Shown piece after piece: positions 24,533 through 35,390 of a DNA stretch of 64,000 nt. Source of the stretch: Antitrichia curtipendula (Eukaryota > Streptophyta > Bryopsida > Hypnales > Leucodontaceae); assembly GCA_951230915.1 (NCBI GenBank), contig OX579633.1, forward strand, positions 1,054,001 through 1,118,000, read 5' to 3'. Within the stretch, counting starts at the first letter, position 1, and every line of letters starts with the position of its first letter. The notes beneath the pieces were generated by a model, which had not been told where the DNA came from, made no database searches, and saw nothing but the letters and a program-made list of their open reading frames with translations. The position numbers and the translations under genes are program-made.

Positions 24533-25025
24533 GAAAAATTTATACGTGTGATTGAGTACTCTGAAAAATTTTAGTTATCAATTTAGCAATGATCTTTAAT
24601 TTTGGAAACTTTTGTTTGAATTCAGCTTACGGAACTTCTCTCCGTCCACAGTTCCGTACATTTTGTAAAACTAAGTACTTATTGTACAAAATTTGTACAA
24701 GTTTGTTCTTGTTCATCGTATCGAACCGAACCATCTTGGAAGGTTCCGTGGATTCTACGGAAGGCTTCTGCAAAGTGACGCAACGGACCCGCTTTTCTTG
24801 TGTTCGTTTGATTGGTTGGCACATCGGAAGCCCCGCAAATAGACCTGCTCCGTCATACAGCCTCGTCGTCTTCTCGCACTTTGCTTTGCTAGCGCCATTT
24901 TGCTTACTGCGCCATTTTGCTCTATTTTGCTAGCTGAGGTGCAGAGGTTTGGGTTCTACTGCCGTAGTGGTGTTTGCATCTTCGTTTTTAATTTGTCTTC
25001 TACTAGTTCAGTTTGCGCTCTGAGG
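24533..25025. other. Spacer with GTAC-rich and CTGCGCCATTTTGCT repeats
   Basis: No gene is recognised. Around 24,640-24,760 it weakly resembles the intron segment shared by 19.5 and 23.9 kb (TTTGTACAAGTTTGTTCTTGT). A short near-direct repeat of GCGCCATTTTGCT lies at about 24,891-24,930, just upstream of the next small gene. Confidence 0.4.
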
Positions 25026-25376
25026 ATGTCTAACCCTCCAGTGACTAGTTGCACACTTGTTCAACAGTGCATTACAAATTATTTTCCGTTTTGTACCTCT
25101 AGCCTAGTTCAACAGTGCATCACAACTTACTTTCCATTTTGTAGTACTTGACATTATTCTTTACATTGTGTGTTTAAGTCTTTGGTTACTTCGACGGACA
25201 CTTCGACGGGTGGATCCTATATCTCCGAAACTCCGACTTCCAAGCAAGGTGACATTGCGTATTATCTAGGAATTCGTAGTACTACTGTTGTGAGGAGCAG
25301 CAAGGCGTTGTTTGAGCGGTCAGTGACAGCAGAAGCCCCAACTTCATCGTCCGATTCAGTGAATCAAAGTATTTGA
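25026..25376 (+). CDS. Small protein with tandem PCNA-binding-like (PIP box) motifs, possibly interrupted
   Basis: From ATG 25,026 the frame encodes two near-identical units, LVQQCITNYFPFC and LVQQCITTYFPFC. Each matches the PIP-box pattern Q-x-x-[ILM]-x-x-[FY]-[FY]. After a TGA at 25,149-25,151 the same frame stays open to 25,376 through a Ser/Thr-rich stretch and contains KQGDIAYYLGI, a third near-match (Q-x-x-I-x-x-Y-L), ending at TGA. Either the TGA is a real stop giving a 41-residue peptide, or it is a decay mutation in a protein of about 116 residues. No domain is recognised. Interaction with PCNA is an inference from the motif alone. Confidence 0.4.
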
Positions 25377-27084
25377 AGGTTTGTATACGTACTATACTTC
25401 TAATTGCACATGACTAAAATTTCAACTTACCTATCGGAAGGTTTGTTTGACTCTTAGAGAATGAGCGTATTGTTCGGATTTAGTTGTATCCTTCAAGTCG
25501 TACATTGGACGCTTTGTATTTCAAGCACCCACCTTCTGTACATTGGCAGGACTGGAGGCTAGGTTCGGGACGTACTATCTGCAAAGGCACTCTGTAAGTT
25601 ACCTCATCACCTAGTACATAATCAATTTTTGCATTAGTTCATGTACTTATTTTGTACGAGGGGTACCACTTGTACTGGGACTGAGGCATTTGTACCGATA
25701 GCGATTTTAGGAAAGGAATTATTGTACAGTGCTGCACTACCATCTCATGGTTCAAGAATTATAGACTGTATCAATTGTTACCAAGGTACAGGGTTCAGAG
25801 TTCTCGAACCACATTTCGTTCAAGGAATGTAGTGAATTTACTATTTGTACTAAGATAGTTGCATTTGTACCGATAGCGGTGAATGAAAGGAATGTTTGTA
25901 AAGTGCTGCAGTACCATCCTATGGTTTCAACAGTCCTAACTGTACTAACTGAAACCAGGGTGTAGGGTTCATAGTTCTTGAACTCAGTTGAGTTCAGAAA
26001 TCGTAGTGTTTGTAGTCTGTGTACTTACAAATACACTTGCAGTACTTATGTTACTACTAATCAATCCTCATGGAACAATCATCTTTCATTTACATAAGTA
26101 ACCATTGTACTTTATATTGTCAGAATAGCTTACTATAGAATACAAAAACTGTACATTTCTGATTTTGTGTACTTACAGTCATATTTGTGGTACCTTTAGT
26201 ACTTTTCATACTGATAGTAGTACAAAATATTGATCACTTTCTTCTTTGCTCCGCCATTGGACAGATGCCGATAAATTGGATTGGAACGTAGCTGCAAATT
26301 ACAAATTCAGGACTATGGAGTTGTGTACACAAGTCCAATTTGACGAGAGGGACGAGCCAAGCTATGGACCGACCTTTAGAGCTGGGATTTTCGGGGTTCA
26401 ATTTCAACGACAACGTGGAGCAACGGTACTTCCCCATCACTTGTACACCGTACTCTGCTGCACTATCCATATCCACCCGCAACTAGATTTGCTTGTGCTC
26501 TTTGTTCTTTGTTTTCATTGACCTCTGGCGTTTACTTTCTCTTTTGCTTGTTTCAACCGTCCAGTTGCCTGAGGGTGCCTCAGGTTTTTTTTCTATCAGT
26601 TCTATCAGTAAAAGATCCACCCGGGAACGAATTTCTAACCGTATTTTGATGGACAGCAAGCTATCGTGGACGCTGTATTCCAGGGGGTGCAGTGTTGAAG
26701 ATGTAGTCTTCTCACTAGTATCAATTTTTGGTGTATTATGTGTGGAAGGTAGAACAAGTTACCGTCAATTCAATCTTCAGGCTTCATATTTTGGGTTTAC
26801 CGCGGTTCTTTTTCTTTAAGTACAACCTTACAAAAGTTGTGGCACAATTAGTTCACAGAGTGCGTGGTCATTTATCAGCTTTCACTAAGTTCATGCATTT
26901 CCTACCTTTGATCATTTATGGTCATCAGTAAATATACATAATCCACGGGTCCGCGTTCTCCCGGTAATTTGCAACTTATACATGGAAACTGTTTCTTTGT
27001 ACGATTAGGTACAAAACCTACGAACTTTGCAAAGAGGTATCAAACGATGTACCAGATATACCATGGCAGTGCACCTTTGTCTTT
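25377..27084. other. GTAC-rich region with scattered exon-like pieces and a ~170-bp tandem duplication
   Basis: Segments near 25,690-25,850 and 25,862-26,010 are diverged tandem copies (both contain GTACCGATAGCG, GTGCTGCA and TACCATC). Plus-strand open pieces at 26,260-26,450 (TMELCTQVQFDERDEPSYGP), 26,640-26,930 and 27,000-27,080 (TYELCKEVSNDVPDIPWQC) look like exon remnants, but I could not join them or recognise a family. Confidence 0.35.
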
Positions 27085-27219
27085 GAACGTTGTTGCCTTT
27101 CTCAAGTACCATGAATATTAACATGTGTTGAACGTTGTTGCCTTCCTCAAGTACCATGAATATTAACATGTGTTGAACGTTGCTGCCTTCCTCAAGTACC
27201 ATGAATATTAACATGTGTT
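27085..27219. repeat. 45-bp minisatellite, three copies
   Basis: Units start at 27,085, 27,130 and 27,175 (GAACGTTGTTGCC...AACATGTGTT) with only a few substitutions. They end 8 bp before the LTR insertion. The period is a multiple of three, so all frames stay open; I do not infer coding. Confidence 0.9.
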
Positions 27220-27226
27220 GGGTGGC

Positions 27227-30200
27227 TGTGGGCGCAAGATTACCCACCCTTGGTAATCGGGCAAACACCGACCAGGTTCTATGCCTTTATCCACCTTTTT
27301 AAATATAGGGGGGTGTTGTGAGCACGGTCCATTGTGCCTTCCAAGCAATGGATCTTTTGTGCTAACGTTTTCTGAGTGTCGTGGATGGCAGCGAATACTA
27401 CTAGAATTGCATGGATAACTCACAAGCTGACTGTGATGAGCAACGGTGATTGGTAATTCCTATCTTCCTAACTGTCTATCCTATGTATAGGGTTGGCTAG
27501 GTAGTTGGCGTTATTTCTAACGTCCCTAACTACGTGAGCGGGAAACCTTTACGTTCCTTCCATGAGTGTTGAAGACTGTTTTTTTGGAGGGTTGACACTT
27601 CTTTCGGAAGTTTCAACCCTACGGCTAACCCTAAGCTTAAGCCTTTCCTCTAATTCCTGACTTCTACATATAACTCTAGATTTTTACTCCTAATTGTAAC
27701 TCTAAATGTTTACTCCTAAACTTAACTCCAAATTTTTACTCCTAATTTTTAACTCTAAATGTTTACTCCTAAACTTAACTCTGGATTTGTACTCCTAATT
27801 TTAACTCTAAATTTTTACTCCTAAATTTAACTCTAAATGTTTACTCCTAATTTTTAACTCCAAATTTTTACTCCTAAATTTAACTCTAAATTTTTACTCC
27901 TAAACTTTTAACTCCAAATTTTTACTCCTAGATTCATCCGGGGTCACTATTCACTTGAACGGTCAACTAAAGAAAAAATCAATGCTAATAAGGAGAAGTA
28001 CCAAGTTTGATTCAAGGACTTACCTCGTCACTACCGGTGTCGGAGATGCGCTCGTCCGCATCCGCGCGCCCATTTCCATACTCCATGGTGGTCCGTGGGT
28101 CGTGGGAAATTTTCCCCAAGTCTACCGCTTATGTTATAAAAATTTGGGGATACCGTGTGATCTAACCTCTTTCTTTCCTTTCCGCCTTCTTTCCTTCCCC
28201 TCTTCTTTCCCTCTCTCTCTTTCTACACTAACACTATTCTACCTAAGCTTTGATGGGGTGTCTTACAACTATAGATTCAAACCCCAAGAAGTTTTAATGT
28301 CCCTCCTAACTTCTTACACAACCTTGTCTTCGTGTCATCCTAATCCTACTTCCTAATGGTCACTATGAATCCTCGAGATTTCCTTTCTAACACCTATTTA
28401 GCTAAGCCTATGGCACTATTTATCGTCTCTCTCCCTCTTCCCCTATTTAATTCTATGACTCACTAACCTCCCTCCATTGTGTGTAGTTGTGTTTTTGGTG
28501 AGATTTGAGAGTTGTTTGATGCAGGTATGAAGGTGCGACTTATCCCTTCTTTCTCCTTCCTTTTGTATTGGTTTTCTTTCCCTTTCTTCAACCCCTTTAA
28601 CCTTCCCCTAACCCCCACTAATTCCAACCTTTCTCTTTGTTTTGTTTTTTCCCTTTCTCTCTCTCCCAAGACCTGGACTCCCTGGACTCCCTGGATTGTG
28701 ACTAGCGACCTGCCCAGACCACCCCAGCGACCTGCCAGACCACCCCAGTGACCTTTCCGACTCCCCAGCGACCTTCCCGACCCCCAGCGACTCACCCGAA
28801 CTCCCAGCGACTGGTCCGACCCCCAGCGACTCATCCGACCCCCTTGTGACTCAACCCGACTTCCCAGGGACTCACCCGACTCCCCAGCGACTGTCCCGAC
28901 CTCCTTGTGACTCAACCCGACTTTCCAGGGACTCACCCGACTCCCCAGCGACTGTCCCGACCTCCTTGTGACTCAACCCGACTCCCCAGGGACTCACCCA
29001 ACTCCCCAGCGACTGGACCAAACCCCCTTTCAACTGAATCCACTTTTTTGGGTTCCTTAAGGGAACCCACCTAAGCATATCTAAATTGGATTTTTGGTAA
29101 ACTTTCCCCGGTTTTTGGTGTGGTTTCTTGTTTTACGGACGCCGGCTCACAAGGGGTGGGGGGACTCTTAATTTAGACTTAATCTCGGACGCTAAACCTT
29201 GGACTTTTCTAAGAACGTCTCGGACTCTAGACTTTGGAACGAAAGTACATAAGGGTTCAAAGCTTTGCCGTAGAATTGGCTTTAACACCAACTTTAGGAC
29301 TTATGATACCCCTGCGTTCAAAGCTCCGCCGTCTAAGGCTTGTTTTTTAACACGCACTTTAGGACTAAGGCTGGTCACAGGTTCAAAGCTTCGCTGTTCC
29401 TCGGGGGGTGGGCCCACTTACAACCAACAACGAAAATGACAACTCCGGTTAGGACTCGATACGGGGGCACACATACACGTGTTTAACACGTACTTTAGGA
29501 CTGAGACTGGTCACAGGTTCAAAGCTTCGCCGTTCCCCGGGGGGTAGGCCCACTTACAACCAACAACGAAAAGGACAACTTCGGTTAGGACTCAATACGA
29601 GGGCACACATGCACACAAGGTCAATGATAACGGGAAAAATATCATATACTAAAGGCCCCCCAAAGCGGCATCGCCAAGGTACGGTGGGGGGTGACTTTAG
29701 GATTAGTACAAGGCATAAGAAGTCACACAAGTATAGGGGAGACCCGTTCAACTCACAACAAGGATGCAAGGCAAGGTAAGGTAGAAGGACCTAAAAGGAC
29801 CTCCAAAGGAAGCTTGAAATAGAGCAACAAGGGGAGCCAAAAGTGCTCCAAAAACACCGTAGAGGTTTCTTGGCTAAAACGCCAAAAATCCCAACATAAG
29901 TTGGACCCACGGACCCAAAACAAGATTTGGGGGTCATCTTGAGAGAAAAATGGGGACCTTAAATAGGTTTCCAAGGCCCCACCTTCCCCTCAAGAGCTCT
30001 AAAGTAACCTTATCAACTTGGATTTTCATCCTCATCTTCAAAGATTTTCATCCTAATCCCTAAAAAACTACTTTTACCTATCTACGCTGGACCAACCTCC
30101 TAACTTTTGGAGAATTACTCCAATCGTCAAACGGATTGCGCCATTGGCTCCAGATCACCATGTTTAGTCCAAAACCCTCCTACCCCCCATACCAAGGACA

Positions 30201-31233
30201 AAAAACCATCGTAGGCTAATTTAGTTTAAAAACTAAACCATGGTAAAATCCTAGATATTGGGGGTCTCCTATTTTGAGAAATGTAAATAGCTTAGGGTCT
30301 CCGGTAGGTGTGAGGGAGTCGGAAAAGACTCTTGGTTGACTTTGTTCCGCCGTCGTATGGTCCCGGAATGCCGGTCAACGTGGCGGGGACCCCGCCACGT
30401 GATTAATTCTCGAGGAATCTCGCCGGTTCGGGTACTTGCCGCTATCGGAATGTCGCGAAACTTCACGGAGCGCATTATTAACATAAAACAAACTAGTCTA
30501 ATTTTTAGTGAGATTTTCTGGCAACCTGGGTAATTTTCATGAAATTCCCGTTGGAGGTTACCAAGGTTGACCACCCGCAAAAGGTTCTTCTGCAAGTCGA
30601 AAGATGACGGGATTTTTCACAGGACCTCTCATGGGGTCACATGAAAGATGTGTAGGTGCGTTTCCGTACCTGGCACAATTGGTCAGTGGAGATGAGTTGG
30701 TCATCTCCTTGAGTTTATCGATGGTGCGGGAATCTTTTGCAGATAGAAGAATCTTGGCGAATCGATTTCGTCGTTGGACTCCTGGCATGGGATTTATCCT
30801 AGGACACCATCCTTGGGCTGTAGATTCCTCCACGGCCCGGTCTTGCGTCAGTGGCTTCTACATGCTAACAATCAGGGTTTAGAGAATTTCTAAACCTAAT
30901 TCTAGGATCCGACCTAGTGGCCTTGTTGTGGATCCCTCGGACCAACTTAGCCATGAATTGCCACATTCATGGTGGGATTTAGCCCTTTTGGGCCTACGTA
31001 ACTTGAATCCTACAAATCCACCCGTTTCGTTCTTTCTACCTATTTTTGGGCCCGGTTTGGTGGGATTCTAAGTCTAAACACAAATCTAGACCAAATACTA
31101 TAATGGGTATGTTACAACCCTATTTTGGTTCTACACTCTTTTTATGTCTTTTTGTATATTTTTCTTAACTTTAAATTGCAAATTTCCAAAAAAATAATTC
31201 TACGAGTTCCAAGTGACAAATTGGGAGCTCACA
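27227..31233 (-). mobile_element. Very long LTR (4,007 bp), probable solo LTR, copy A
   Basis: The element runs TGTGGGCGC...GAGCTCACA, with TG/CA ends, and is flanked by the perfect 5-bp duplication GTGGC (27,222-27,226 and 31,234-31,238). It is an inverted homologue of 50,245-54,610. Its promoter-like CTATTTAAG lies on the minus strand at 29,958-29,966. Internal features are an AT-rich array of TAACTCTAAATTTTTACTCC units (27,655-27,935), a GC-rich 61-bp tandem repeat (about 28,690-29,030, absent from copy B), and repeated CAAAGCTTCGCCG motifs. There is no gag-pol and no second LTR, so recombination between LTRs probably left a solo LTR. A non-coding LARD-like element is the alternative. Confidence 0.85.
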
Positions 31234-31362
31234 GTGGCTACCAAGACATATGAGACTGCAGTGAATATTGCATTGCAACAGAAGTTTCATAAGTGTCAGA
31301 TATCCACCTAACACTGGTTAATTTTGTCAAAATCCACCGAAGTAGATTCTCCACAATGAAAG

Positions 31363-32676
31363 CTACGGCATGTTTCCACATGTTTGGTCATTCAGCAAGA
31401 GATTGGTGATGTGATGAAGTAGGGGACCATCAATTATTGTGTCACGGCAGTGAGTGCTACCACACTTACAATAGAACGGAATTACAGGATCTACAACATC
31501 GACTTGTGGCTTTTGAAAAGTACAACCATAATCCCAAGTGAGCTCTTCAAACGCTGGAATGGCTTCTTGTGCAAAGAATGCAACATGGTAGAGTCTTGGG
31601 TCCTCGTCGCCTACTTTGACGGGCACATCAATGAGGTTGGCATCTTCACATCTACAAAAACAAGCAACACTGAAATTAGAAATGGACATAGCACAAGTAC
31701 CGTCAACAAGGCTCCCGGCTTAACAAACCAGTACACATTCAATATCTTTTGTACAAATCAGTACGAATCGACTGTACATTATTAAAATCACAAGGCACAA
31801 GTCCAAGAAAATACCTGTGGTTTAGAAAGCGACTGACATTTCCCATGATAGTGTTATCTATGCACAATGCCACATCATCGGTGACCTCCTACTCAAATAT
31901 CCAATCGGCGTCCAATGCTAGCGTGAATGCCTCCAATTTCCCCATTTCTCCCAAAGCTCTTCGTTGCATGAGCTCAGCATTTGTAACAATCTCTCCTACA
32001 TATTCAAAGACAAAAGTACCCTTGCAAATTCTCTGGTTTGCACTTTGCACGCAATCCCCAGCCCTTCTCTCCAGTCCAAAAAACCTCTATGGGAATGCGT
32101 AATCCTCTCTGAACCACTCTATTGCCGCAAGAACTATTGCAGTTGCAAAAGTTGTTGCATTCTTCAAGAAAAAATCGGTTTGTATGACCAGGACATGCAA
32201 AACCCGGCTCTTGACAACATTGTACAGTGCAGAATGATGTCTCTTCCATCGACACCTACAAGCGTACAAAACAGTACACAGTCAGTATTTTCTGTACAAT
32301 TCAGTACAAGACACATATTGGTATAGAGAATAATGAAATTGAATGGTTGCAAGAGGTTGAGAAAAAAACCCTAAACCGCAATGAAATTAGCGTTGTCCTC
32401 TCAATTCAAGAAATACTTACATGTTTTAGGATGGAACTCCGTAGACGCCCTCGTTTGTTATACTTCAAGCACAAAAGTTTTTTCACCGGACAACAGCATG
32501 CATGCCCATGACAATTACGCTCACCACATTGCCAAGAAACGGGGAAATCCATCTTCACTTTAGCCAAACTCTTTGATGCAATTGTAGATAGCCTGGACTG
32601 AGAACAGTAAGTAAATTCCTCTAAAGCACGGAATCCCATACTCAAAACAGATACCATGATTGGAACTCTTTCTAAT
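31363..32676 (-). pseudogene. SUVR-type SET-domain histone H3K9 methyltransferase-like gene, damaged
   Basis: Minus-strand exons: 32,676-32,421 (pre-SET approach, ending in a Cys/His cluster WQCGERNCHGHACCC, donor GTAAGT); 32,255 to 31,815 (acceptor after CTTGTAG; CNNFCNCNSSCGNRVVQRG, EKGWGLRA, then EYVGEI, LDADW, DNTIMGNVSRFLNHR); 31,651-31,363 (CEDANL, LYHVAFFAQ, EELTWDYG, then post-SET CKCGSTHCRD and stop). The NHRC motif is split by the last intron exactly in phase. This order (pre-SET Cys, GWG, NHxC, WDYG, post-SET CxCx4C) is that of plant SUVR H3K9 methyltransferases. I see no SRA domain. Damage: a frame change between GWGLRA and the EYVGEI segment (near 32,015), and a TAG in the SET domain (31,889-31,891). 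Catalytic residues otherwise look preserved. It lies immediately beyond the LTR insertion. Confidence 0.8.
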
Positions 32677-32832
32677 CTGTTGGACAAGTCGCTTGTATCA
32701 TACCAAAATTGTTCCTATGGACAGAAATGCAACTTCAAAAATAGTATCATACCAAAATTGTTCCTATGGACAGCAATGCAACTTCAAAAATATGTGAGCT
32801 CGTTAGAGAGAAATGGAACTTTAAACTATGAA

Positions 32833-34492
32833 TTACAAGTGGCGACGAGGTGGACTCCTGGCCCAGTTCACTGGTGCTGATTTGTTCACTTTGGGTCTAC
32901 TCTGCTTGGTTTTTTTACGCCTTTTTGGCTTCCCTGTGTCTTGAGCCTTTTGCCTCTTCTTCCTAAATTCCACAAAAAACACATGTGTGTTAACATTGGT
33001 ACATTTTGCAAGTATGTTGTGGACATAAAAACACTAGAAATAATGACAAATAACATAATACCCGGATCTTGTTGTTCGTCCCGGTTCAGCAACCCCAGCT
33101 TCGCCTTCCTCGCCCTCGCTAGCTTCTACATCCAGTCCCTCTCCGGTACAAGTGTCCTGCCCCCCCCCCCAACTTCACCAACTGTCCCTACAGCGGCTTC
33201 AGAAGCATCCGCGATAGTGACATGGGCTTCATTAGACACGGCTTCAACCATAAGGGGCTCTGGAGCAACGGTGACGTCCTCAGCCGCGGCTTCAACCACC
33301 TTTGGCTTTGGAGCATCGGTGACATCCTCAGCCACGGCTTCAACCACCTTTGGCTCTGGAGCAACGGTGACGTCCTCAGCCGCAGCTTCAACCACCTTTG
33401 GCTTTGGAGCATCGGTGACGTCCTCAGCCACGGCTTCAACCACCTTTGGCTCTGGAACAACGGTGACGTCCTCAGCCACGGCTTCAACCACCTTTGGCTC
33501 TGGAGCAATGGTGACGTCCTTAGCCACAGCTTCAACCACCGGGGGCTGTGGAGCAACAACTTCATTAGCAACGACTTCAACCACAAGGAGCTGCGGAGCA
33601 ACGATGACATCTTCAGCAATGGCTTCAACCACAGGGGTTGGGGAGCAACGAGGACGTCCTCAGCAACGGCTTCAACCATAGCGGGTTGTGGAGCAACGGC
33701 TTCATAAGCCATGGCTTCATCAACCACAGGGGGCTGCAGAGCAATGGTGACGACCTCAGCCACCATTGCTTTATCAGCCGCGTCAAGGGTGGATTCTTCA
33801 GCGACGTCAATGGTGGATTCTTCAGCGACGTCAATGGTGGATTCTTCAGCGACGTCAATGGTGGATTCTTCAGCGACGTCAATGGTGGATTCTTCAGCAA
33901 CGGTGACGGTGGATTCTTCAGCAACAATGACAGTGGATTTGTCACCGATGTTGACTATGGCTTGTTCACTCACAGCTTCAGGAGCATCAGATTCTCCAGC
34001 ACCCGTACATGAAACACTCGTTAGTACGCAGTCAGTCGCCCCGGCCATAGTTGCCCTAGTACATTCCTCACAGCCAATACAGAAGGATTCAGAACAGCCC
34101 TGCACCAACACGTGATCCCCTCCCTTTCTAGCAGTGGTCGATGTGAATGGGAGCGCCTCTGCTTCCGTCCTACATTCCAACACAGCATTCGGTAAACCCA
34201 ATACGCCCAATACGCTACTTACTGCAGGATGTACACAAATACAAAAGCAACAAAAAATCGACTGGAAGATTCGGAAACAATACCGAGGTACTACTGATGC
34301 TGCCTTAGCCAGTTGCAGCATCCTAGACTCAATACTCGGTTTGCCGATGGGAGCCCCACATACGCCAGAATTTCCTCTCCCTCCTTCTCCATCCGATGAA
34401 CCAAGCTCTGCACCATAAGACAATCTACAACTGAGTGAAGAAGGTTCTGTCCCAAATTCGGGGCTTAAACATACAAACAAGGTACATATCAT
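32833..34492 (-). pseudogene. Repeat-rich acidic protein with basic nuclear-localisation-like tail
   Basis: From upstream to downstream on the minus strand: an N-terminal part (from about 34,492), at least five 8-residue repeats of the STIDVAEE type (about 33,780-33,935), then eight or so 16-residue repeats of the VVEAVAEDVTVAPEPK type (48-bp units, about 33,220-33,660), an acidic segment (EGLDVEASEGEEGEAG), a donor near 33,062, and a short final exon (32,963-32,833) with RKKRQKAQDTGKPKRRKKTK, a bipartite-type nuclear signal, stop TAA. Frame changes occur near 33,640 and at an 11-C run (33,160-33,170). It is followed on the same strand by the SET exons and may be the N-terminal part of the same protein or a separate upstream gene. 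Function is unknown; the low-complexity repeats suggest a flexible scaffold. Confidence 0.5.
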
Positions 34493-35390
34493 AACTGAAA
34501 AGGTACAACTTCAAATTTGTACATACTCAAGGTACGAAGTATACAATCCAGGTAGGCACAAAATTACCTGGAATACCACAACGACTGCCTAAGTGCAAAC
34601 AACATGGAACATTATACAAATAATACAAACTATACTACAACAAGTACAACAACAAGGACCATACTAAACATGAAGTACTAACAATATGGAAACTTATACA
34701 AACAATACAAATTATACTACAACACGTACAACAACAAGGACCATACTAAGCATGAAGTACAAATCAGAACACATGCGGGTAGCGATGTATCCAGAACGTT
34801 ACCAAACTGTACAAACTTGAGATACAAAAATGCACACAATACAACCGCAAGGGGAACAGTGACCATCAAGTTGAAATCAAGCTGAAATTATACTACAACA
34901 AGTACAACAAGAAGGACCATCCTAAACATGAAGTACAAATCAGAAGACATGCGGGTAGCAATGTATCCAGAACGTTACCGAACTGTACAAACTTGAGATA
35001 CAAAAATACACACAATACAATCGCAAGGGGTATAGTGACCATCAAGTTCAAATCAAGTACAAATTAGTGATTTCCAAACAACCTTTCCTAAACGATGTAC
35101 CCAACACTATACAAAATTAATAGAGCATGATACAGACAATACGACCGGTGTCATATAAACTACCTTTTATCCCAATTCCAAGTCCCAAAAACCACATGAA
35201 TCTAACAAAAATGTAAATACCTTTCACTACACGTACCAATCAATACAAAGGTGTACCAATCAGAATGCAATTGTACAATATTACCTTCCTCCTCGATGGC
35301 TGATCTACTGCGCTGGATGGCTGTACGAAATTTTGCTGCTGCGTTACTCTTAGCTACTAATCCTCCAGTGATAGCAGTGTCAGACTCTGC
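34493..35390. repeat. GTAC-rich non-coding tandem repeats
   Basis: Units containing ACTACAACAAGTACAACAA, AAGGACCATACTAAACATG and AACGTTACCAAACTGTACAA recur at about 34,590, 34,690 and 34,890. The longer copies are about 190-200 bp apart. I count about 17 GTAC in roughly 840 bp here. No coding sequence is seen. It separates two minus-strand genes and may contain their promoter or terminator. Confidence 0.7.

Noticed and set aside
28463..29078. Arg/Gly/Ser-rich minus-strand ORFs in LTR copy A
   Set aside because: They arise from the 61-bp GC-rich tandem repeat, which is missing in copy B, so they are not a conserved protein.
33126..33128. TAG ending the repeat-protein ORF as another deamination stop
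   Set aside because: After the 11-C run a different frame reads an acidic segment up to a good splice donor, so this TAG is probably out of frame.
32941..33707. Long plus-strand ORFs (246 and 161 codons) across the repeat array
   Set aside because: The 48-bp and 24-bp units are multiples of three, so several frames stay open on both strands. The minus-strand reading matches the orientation of neighbouring genes and ends in a plausible nuclear-type basic exon.
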